Source: Lysobacterales bacterium (GTDB taxonomy: Bacteria > Pseudomonadota > Gammaproteobacteria > Xanthomonadales > SZUA-36). From it: DNA of 6,112 nucleotides. Below, piece by piece: positions 1 through 6,112 of the stretch. The position numbers and the translations under genes are program-made. The notes under the pieces are model-generated. The model did no database searches. It was not told where the DNA came from and saw only the letters and a program-made list of their open reading frames with translations. Numbering within the stretch: position 1 is the first letter of the stretch; each line of letters begins with the position of its first letter. The DNA is taken from the NCBI GenBank assembly GCA_030637665.1, contig DAOWGA010000020.1, forward strand, positions 1 through 6,112, written 5' to 3'.

Positions 1-2258
<2,258 letters not shown>

Positions 2259-2281
<23 letters not shown>

Positions 2282-2320
2282 CATTCTCCCGGAAAAAGAA
2301 TATCGTTGCCTGACCCCCAT
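2259..2320. repeat. Two direct copies of a 26-base repeat, 36-base period
   Basis: Bases 2259-2284 and 2295-2320 both begin AAAGAA, contain GTT near the middle and end GACCCCCAT; they match at 21 of 26 positions. The first copy contains the right arm of the neighbouring palindrome (2262-2281) and the second (core 2298-2317) is a third copy of the same unit in the same orientation. The third unit matches the left arm at 2206-2225 at 16 of 20 positions when inverted. The cluster therefore has three diverged units, one facing right and two facing left. The mismatches suggest an old cluster rather than a recent insertion. Confidence 0.7.
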
Positions 2321-2325
2321 CAGCT

Positions 2326-2371
2326 CATAAATAAAAAAGGGTTCTCTGTTTCTTGTCATGCCCGATATAAT
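2326..2371 (+). promoter_or_regulatory. Candidate sigma70 promoter for fumC with UP-like A/T tract
   Basis: A perfect TATAAT lies at 2366-2371. The best -35 partner is TTCTCT at 2342-2347 with an 18-base spacer, matching consensus at only three of six positions. An A/T-rich run (2326-2338, ATAAATAAAAAA) sits about 40 to 52 bases before the predicted start near 2378, where an UP element would bind the alpha subunit and could make up for the weak -35. The predicted leader is about 30 bases. A consensus TTGACA at 2372-2377 directly follows the -10, but no -10 lies at the correct distance after it. Confidence 0.55.
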
Positions 2372-2394
2372 TTGACAACCCCGCCTTATTTCAA

Positions 2395-2401
2395 AAGGGA
2401 G
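2395..2401 (+). promoter_or_regulatory. Ribosome binding site fixing the fumC start
   Basis: AAGGGAG ends six bases before the ATG at 2408. It decides that ATG over the start codon at 2204 of the same open frame, which has no such site and would add 68 residues that do not look like fumarase. Confidence 0.85.
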
Positions 2402-2407
2402 CATTCA

Positions 2408-3793
2408 ATGACGACCGAATACAGAACAGAACACGACAGCATGGGTGAACTCCAGGTGCCCGCCGATGCCCTGTGGGGCGCCCAGACCCAGCGCGCCGTC
2501 GATAACTTTCCGATCAGTGGCCTGGCGATGCCGCGCGAGTTCATCCGGGCGCTCGGTCTGATCAAGGCGGCTGCCGCTGAGGTCAACCACGACCTTGGGC
2601 TGCTTGGCAATAAAAAGGCAGCGGCGATTCAGGCAGCGGCCGGTCGCGTTGAATCGGGTGAAGTTGATGCGCATTTTCCGATTGACGTGTTTCAGACCGG
2701 TTCGGGCACCTCATCCAATATGAATGCAAATGAAGTGATATCTCACCTGGCCAATGAGGGAAACGATCTCGGCATTCACCCCAACGATCACGTCAACATG
2801 GGACAGAGTTCGAACGACGTGATTCCTACCGCCATCCAGGTGAGTGCCACGCTGGTAGCCACACAGCAATTGATTCCTTCCCTGATGCACCTGGCGGAAA
2901 CACTGGATATCAAGTCCGAGGAACTTACCGACGTCGCCAAGACCGGCCGCACCCATCTGATGGATGCGATGCCGGTGACATTCGGCCAGGAACTGGGATG
3001 TTGGTCGGCTCAGATCCGTTCGAATATCAAGCGCATCAAGAGTGCACTGAGGCGTTTGCGGCGTTTGCCGCAAGGCGGCTCGGCGGTCGGCACTGGAATC
3101 AACGCGCATCCTGAGTTTGGCCCGCGGGTGGCGAAAGCCCTGCAGCAGGCCACCGGGGTCAAGTTCAAGGCATCCGGCAACTATTTTGAAGGCATCAGTT
3201 CGCAGGATGCATCGGTCGAGCTGTCGGGTCAGCTCAAGACCCTGGCCTGCAGCCTGATGAAAATCGCCAACGATCTGCGGCTGATGAACTCCGGACCGCT
3301 GGCGGGCATCGGCGACATTGAACTGCCGGCACTGCAGCCGGGTTCCTCCATCATGCCCGGCAAAGTGAATCCCGTGATTCCTGAGGCTGTCTGCATGGTC
3401 TGTGCCCAGGTGATTGGCAATGACACCACGATTACGATTGCAGGACAGTCCGGGCTGTTCCAACTGAACGTGATGCTGCCGATAGTGGCTCTGAACCTGT
3501 TGCAAAGCCTTGAAATCCTTTCCACCGTGAGTACTTTGCTGGCCGATACCGCCATCAGTGGATTCACCGTGAGAGAGGACAACCTGCGCAGCGCACTGGA
3601 GCGTAACCCCATCCTGGTGACTGCGCTCAACCCGGTGATTGGCTATGAACTTGGCGCAGCTACAGCCAAGCAGGCCTATAAACAAGGCCGGCCGATCAAG
3701 GAAGTTGCACTGGACATGACGGACCTGTCAGTGGAAGAATTGGATCGCCTGCTTGATCCTCTGGACCTCACCAGGGGTGGAATCAAAAGCTGA
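2408..3793 (+). CDS. fumC: Class II fumarate hydratase
   Basis: The 461-residue protein interconverts fumarate and malate in the TCA cycle as an oxygen-stable, iron-free cytosolic homotetramer. Seen: DSMGELQVPADALWGAQTQR (10-29); VFQTGSGTSSNMNANEV (94-110); HPNDHVNMGQSSND (124-137); GRTHLMDAMPVTFGQE (180-195) with H183, equivalent to E. coli H188; GGSAVGTG (223-230); and signature GSSIMPGKVNP (312-322) with S313 and K319, equivalent to E. coli S318 and K324. The glycine in MPGKVN favours fumarase over aspartase, which usually has alanine there. Residues such as FPISG (34-38) and PIDVFQTGSGTSSN (91-104) resemble my recollection of Mycobacterium FumC more than E. coli FumC. The start is set by AAGGGAG. 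Residues 215-220 (RRLRRL) come from a perfect 9-base tandem duplication but add no length against E. coli. It is followed 37 bases later by a carbonic anhydrase gene with no terminator between. Confidence 0.95.
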   Translation: MTTEYRTEHDSMGELQVPADALWGAQTQRAVDNFPISGLAMPREFIRALGLIKAAAAEVNHDLGLLGNKKAAAIQAAAGRVESGEVDAHFPIDVFQTGSGTSSNMNANEVISHLANEGNDLGIHPNDHVNMGQSSNDVIPTAIQVSATLVATQQLIPSLMHLAETLDIKSEELTDVAKTGRTHLMDAMPVTFGQELGCWSAQIRSNIKRIKSALRRLRRLPQGGSAVGTGINAHPEFGPRVAKALQQATGVKFKASGNYFEGISSQDASVELSGQLKTLACSLMKIANDLRLMNSGPLAGIGDIELPALQPGSSIMPGKVNPVIPEAVCMVCAQVIGNDTTITIAGQSGLFQLNVMLPIVALNLLQSLEILSTVSTLLADTAISGFTVREDNLRSALERNPILVTALNPVIGYELGAATAKQAYKQGRPIKEVALDMTDLSVEELDRLLDPLDLTRGGIKS

Positions 3794-3817
3794 GCGTTTT
3801 TACCTGCCAATCGTTCC

Positions 3818-3823
3818 AAGGAG
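3818..3823 (+). promoter_or_regulatory. Ribosome binding site fixing the carbonic anhydrase start
   Basis: AAGGAG lies seven bases before the ATG at 3831. It selects this start over the in-frame ATG at 3753, which lies inside fumC and would bury the signal peptide behind 26 extra residues. Confidence 0.85.
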
Positions 3824-3830
3824 AAAACCC

Positions 3831-4577
3831 ATGACCCGGGTTCTGCTGTTTATTGCTCTGTTGCTGCTCCCCTTTCAGTCCATTTATGCCGGAGAAACGG
3901 GCGCTCACTGGACTTATGAAGGAGAACAAGGCCCTGAACACTGGGGAGACTTATCGCCTGACTACTCCTTTTGCAAGGAGGGTAAAAACCAGTCCCCGGT
4001 AGACCTGGTTGCTGACCTGCATCCTGAGCTACCCGAACTGATATTCCAGTATCACGGTACACCGGTGCATGAAACCCATAACGGGCATTCGATCCAGTTG
4101 AAGGTCCAGCCCGGCAGTTTCCTGGAAATTCCCGAAAGAAATCAGCGCTTTGCGCTTCTACAGGGCCATTTCCACAGCCCGAGCGAGCATACTGTGGACG
4201 GTGAGCACTTTGCGATGGAAATTCACCTGGTTCATTCCAACGAGGACGGTGCCCTGGTCGTGGTCGGCATCATGATCGAGGAAGGGGAAGAGGATCCGAT
4301 GCTCAACAGGATATGGTCGTTCATGCCGGAAAAGCCGGGAGATACAACCGAGTCGCCGTTGACTGTTTTCGAGGCTGGCATTTTACCGCCAACGAGGGAC
4401 TATTTTGCTTACAGCGGTTCGCTGACCACGCCACCCTGTTCGGAAGGGGTGAAGTGGCTTGTGCTGCGTAAAACCCTCACTGCCTCGGCACAGCAGATCG
4501 CCCGATTCAAAGAGAAAGTTGGGCGTTTCACCAATCGCCCGGTGCAGGATAACAACGCCAGATTGATTCTGGACTAA
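3831..4577 (+). CDS. Periplasmic alpha-class carbonic anhydrase
   Basis: This 248-residue protein reversibly hydrates CO2 to bicarbonate. Residues 1-20 form a typical Sec signal peptide (MTRVLLFIALLLLPFQSIYA, likely cut after A20), placing the enzyme in the periplasm. The zinc ligands are H113 and H115 in GHFHSPSEHTVDGEH and H132 in MEIHLVH. E119 and E130 match human CA II E106 and E117. H86 in HNGHSIQL matches the proton-shuttle H64. SLTTPPCSEGVKWLVL (197-212) holds the gatekeeper T199. C48 (SFCKEGKNQSPVDL) and C203 are placed as in bacterial alpha enzymes with a disulfide, fitting an oxidising compartment. The active site is thus complete. It lies 37 bases after fumC on the same strand and is probably cotranscribed. 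Its TAA overlaps the stop codon of the opposing permease gene. Length is normal for bacterial members. Family and location are firm; physiological role (pH, carbon supply) is inference. Confidence 0.96.
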   Translation: MTRVLLFIALLLLPFQSIYAGETGAHWTYEGEQGPEHWGDLSPDYSFCKEGKNQSPVDLVADLHPELPELIFQYHGTPVHETHNGHSIQLKVQPGSFLEIPERNQRFALLQGHFHSPSEHTVDGEHFAMEIHLVHSNEDGALVVVGIMIEEGEEDPMLNRIWSFMPEKPGDTTESPLTVFEAGILPPTRDYFAYSGSLTTPPCSEGVKWLVLRKTLTASAQQIARFKEKVGRFTNRPVQDNNARLILD

Positions 4578-5521
4578 CTCTCAGTTGCCCGGTGCCTGAG
4601 CCACAGGGCTGCGCCAAGGAAAACAGCGGCGATAACGAGCCCGATCAGCATCTGGGTGGAGAACAGCCGGTCGAACATGTTCGCCAGGGTCACTGCGTGG
4701 TCGAAATCCTTGGTCAGCGGGATGCCGAGTGCGATACGACCTTCACCATCATGCACTTCTGCGGTCAGGATTGCCGGGCTGTTGAATAGCCACTCCCCGA
4801 TCACACCCACGATATTGTTCTTCAATGTGAAGGTGCGCAGGAATTCGATCCAGGTCTGGAGCACGGCAAAGATCAGCGGCGGCAAGGTGGCAAACAGCAG
4901 TGGTACGCGTGGTGCAAATGCCGATACCAGCATCAGCCAGCCATAGAGGGGCAGGGCCCAGATCGACTGCGCGAAGTAAGAGGCAGCGATCATGCCCCAG
5001 GCTTTCAAGGGGTTGGATACACTGAGGAACAAATCCCAGGGATTTCCATCTACGCTCAGTACCATCAGCGACCCAATGATGGCCATGATGATGTGCGTGA
5101 TGATTGTAATGGCCAGGAAGAACACTGGAATAACGAACATGGCGGCCAGCAGCTTGGATGCGACGGTCAGGGTGTCCGATGCGGGTAGTGATTTCCAGAA
5201 CAGGATGCTGCGATCCTTGCGGTCATCAAACAGCGAGCCCAGCAGATAAAAGAAAACAACGAAAGACATCACCACGGTAAAAAACACCGAACTGCCCAGC
5301 AAGGACTGGTAAATCACCATGCTACGGAATTCTGCCGGTCGCCCGGCCATTACATGAACTGCTTCCTTGAAGGTGTACAAATCATTGTCAATATGCGCCG
5401 TGGTGAAGATTGCCATCAGCAGAAAGACAATATAAATACCGCCAATGACCAGGGGCGTGGTGCGAAAGGCGCCCTTGTTTTCCCAGAACTCCCGGCGCAG
5501 CAGGGCCATCATGCGTTTCAT
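4574..5521 (-). CDS. ABC-2 type transporter permease
   Basis: This 315-residue membrane protein is the likely channel subunit of the exporter whose ATPase precedes it. About six hydrophobic segments can be seen near residues 23-43, 77-98, 124-155, 176-201, 205-227 and 290-308, with charged loops between. The first cytoplasmic loop has LFDDRKDRSILFWKSLPASD (97-116), a pattern I associate with ABC-2 permeases paired with YtrB/BcrA-like ATPases. A long stretch between segments five and six (about 228-289) is mostly non-membrane. The start ATG at 5521 overlaps the ATPase stop as ATGA, with AGGAGG seven bases upstream, so the two subunits are made in tandem. Its TAG at 4576-4574 overlaps the carbonic anhydrase TAA on the other strand. 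Substrate is unknown; peptide, drug or lipid export are all possible for this group. Confidence 0.88.
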   Translation of the reverse strand: MKRMMALLRREFWENKGAFRTTPLVIGGIYIVFLLMAIFTTAHIDNDLYTFKEAVHVMAGRPAEFRSMVIYQSLLGSSVFFTVVMSFVVFFYLLGSLFDDRKDRSILFWKSLPASDTLTVASKLLAAMFVIPVFFLAITIITHIIMAIIGSLMVLSVDGNPWDLFLSVSNPLKAWGMIAASYFAQSIWALPLYGWLMLVSAFAPRVPLLFATLPPLIFAVLQTWIEFLRTFTLKNNIVGVIGEWLFNSPAILTAEVHDGEGRIALGIPLTKDFDHAVTLANMFDRLFSTQMLIGLVIAAVFLGAALWLRHRATES

Positions 5522-6112
5522 GATTTTTCCTCCTGCATCATGGCCACGAACAGGTCGGCGACGCTGGGTGTATGCAATTCCCCCAATTCGGCCAGTTGTG
5601 TTCTGTCGGCGTTGTCAAAAAGAAAGATATGGCGGCCGAATAAGACACGCTCGTACATTGGCTTAAGACTGCGCGCCCGTTCAGCCTGCTGCGCCGAGGT
5701 CATCAATTCGACATAGCGCTCCTGTACTTCTTCCATGGTCGCCTCAAGCGCGATTCTGCCGTCCTGGATGAACAGCAGGTCTGTGAGGATATGCTCGACC
5801 TCCTCGACCTGGTGCGTGGTGATCAGGATGGTCCGTTGTTCATCGAAGTAATCATTGAGCAGGCTGGTGTAGAACTGCTTGCGGTAGAGAATGTCCAGCC
5901 CCAGCGTCGGTTCGTCCAGTACCAGCAGGCGGGCGTCAATTGCCATGACCACCGCGAGGTGCAGTTGGGCCACCATGCCCTTGGACAACTGCTTCACCTT
6001 GTGCTCCAGCGTAACCTTGGTGTGAGCCAGGTATTCAAGACATGTTGCGCGCGAAAAGCGGGGGTGAATCTGTTCTGTCAGGTCGATCAGCTGCCACACA
6101 CGGATCCAGCGA
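5518..6112 (-). CDS. ABC transporter ATP-binding protein, N-terminus cut by window edge
   Basis: The 197 visible residues are the C-terminal two thirds of an ABC ATPase, cytosolic partner of the following permease. Counting from the first complete codon at 6111, the signature is LSKGM (42-46), a variant of LSGGQ common in YtrB/BcrA-like exporter ATPases. Walker B is RLLVLDEP (61-68) with catalytic E67, the D-loop is GLD (71-73) and the switch histidine is H100 in ILITTHQVEEVEHI. Walker A and the Q-loop lie beyond the right edge. After about residue 120 there is a short accessory tail ending MMQEEKS. A GTG at 6099 is not the real start because the frame is open with family-like residues (RWIRVWQLIDL) across the edge. 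The gene overlaps the permease by four bases. Regulation cannot be seen; related operons often begin with a GntR-type repressor, which would lie to the right. Confidence 0.92.
   Translation of the reverse strand, partial: RWIRVWQLIDLTEQIHPRFSRATCLEYLAHTKVTLEHKVKQLSKGMVAQLHLAVVMAIDARLLVLDEPTLGLDILYRKQFYTSLLNDYFDEQRTILITTHQVEEVEHILTDLLFIQDGRIALEATMEEVQERYVELMTSAQQAERARSLKPMYERVLFGRHIFLFDNADRTQLAELGELHTPSVADLFVAMMQEEKS
5529..5534 (-). promoter_or_regulatory. Strong ribosome binding site for the permease, inside the ATPase gene
   Basis: On the minus strand AGGAGG ends seven bases before the permease ATG at 5521. It lies in the codons for the last residues of the ATPase (QEE), so the permease has its own strong site besides the ATGA coupling. 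Confidence 0.85.

Noticed and set aside
2372..2377. Consensus TTGACA as a second fumC -35 element
   Set aside because: At 16 to 18 bases downstream there are only AAAGGG-type bases of the ribosome site, with no -10 sequence.
2711..3685. 324-residue open frame antisense to fumC
   Set aside because: It lies wholly within fumC on the other strand. Its translation is rich in His, Gln and Arg with no recognisable domain, as expected from the complement of a GC-rich gene. FumC itself is certain.
2408..3793. Aspartate ammonia-lyase (aspartase) instead of fumarase
   Set aside because: The signature loop reads MPGKVNP rather than the aspartase-like MPAKVNP, and the N-terminal and TGSGT regions read as fumarase.
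3794..3830. Possible terminator between fumC and the carbonic anhydrase gene
   Set aside because: There is a short T run (3797-3801) but no inverted repeat before it.

Overview
The window looks like ordinary chromosomal DNA from a gammaproteobacterium of moderately high GC. The clues are an E. coli-type PurB, a RoxA/YcfD ribosomal oxygenase directly behind purB, and a periplasmic alpha-carbonic anhydrase. A precise genus cannot be read from the sequence. The divergent purB/fumC arrangement and the GGGGTCAGA-type repeats suggest a Xanthomonadales- or Chromatiales-like lineage, but this is only an impression.

Layout from left to right: (1) the leftward pair purB-roxA (2191 down to the left edge), overlapping by 4 bases as ATGA, with roxA cut by the window edge; (2) a 216-base divergent intergenic region (2192-2407) holding three copies of a roughly 20-base repeat near purB and a sigma70-like promoter for fumC; (3) a rightward pair, fumC and an exported alpha-carbonic anhydrase (2408-4577), 37 bases apart and probably cotranscribed; (4) a leftward ABC-2 type exporter pair (ATP-binding protein then permease, right edge down to 4574), again overlapping as ATGA, with the ATPase cut by the right edge. 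The carbonic anhydrase and permease genes meet tail to tail with overlapping stop codons. About 96 percent of the window is coding, and the only stretch without a gene longer than 40 bases is 2192-2407. No tRNA, rRNA, CRISPR array, complete insertion sequence or clear rho-independent terminator was seen.

Metabolic logic: PurB releases fumarate in two purine-synthesis steps, and FumC, encoded back to back with it and belonging to the same protein superfamily, hydrates fumarate to malate. RoxA hydroxylates ribosomal protein uL16 (L16) using oxygen and 2-oxoglutarate, and its start is embedded in the purB stop. The carbonic anhydrase acts in the periplasm on CO2/bicarbonate. The ABC pair is a membrane exporter of unknown substrate.

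No clearly new system is visible. The parts most worth a second look are the repeat cluster pressed against the purB start codon and the shared purB/fumC control region.
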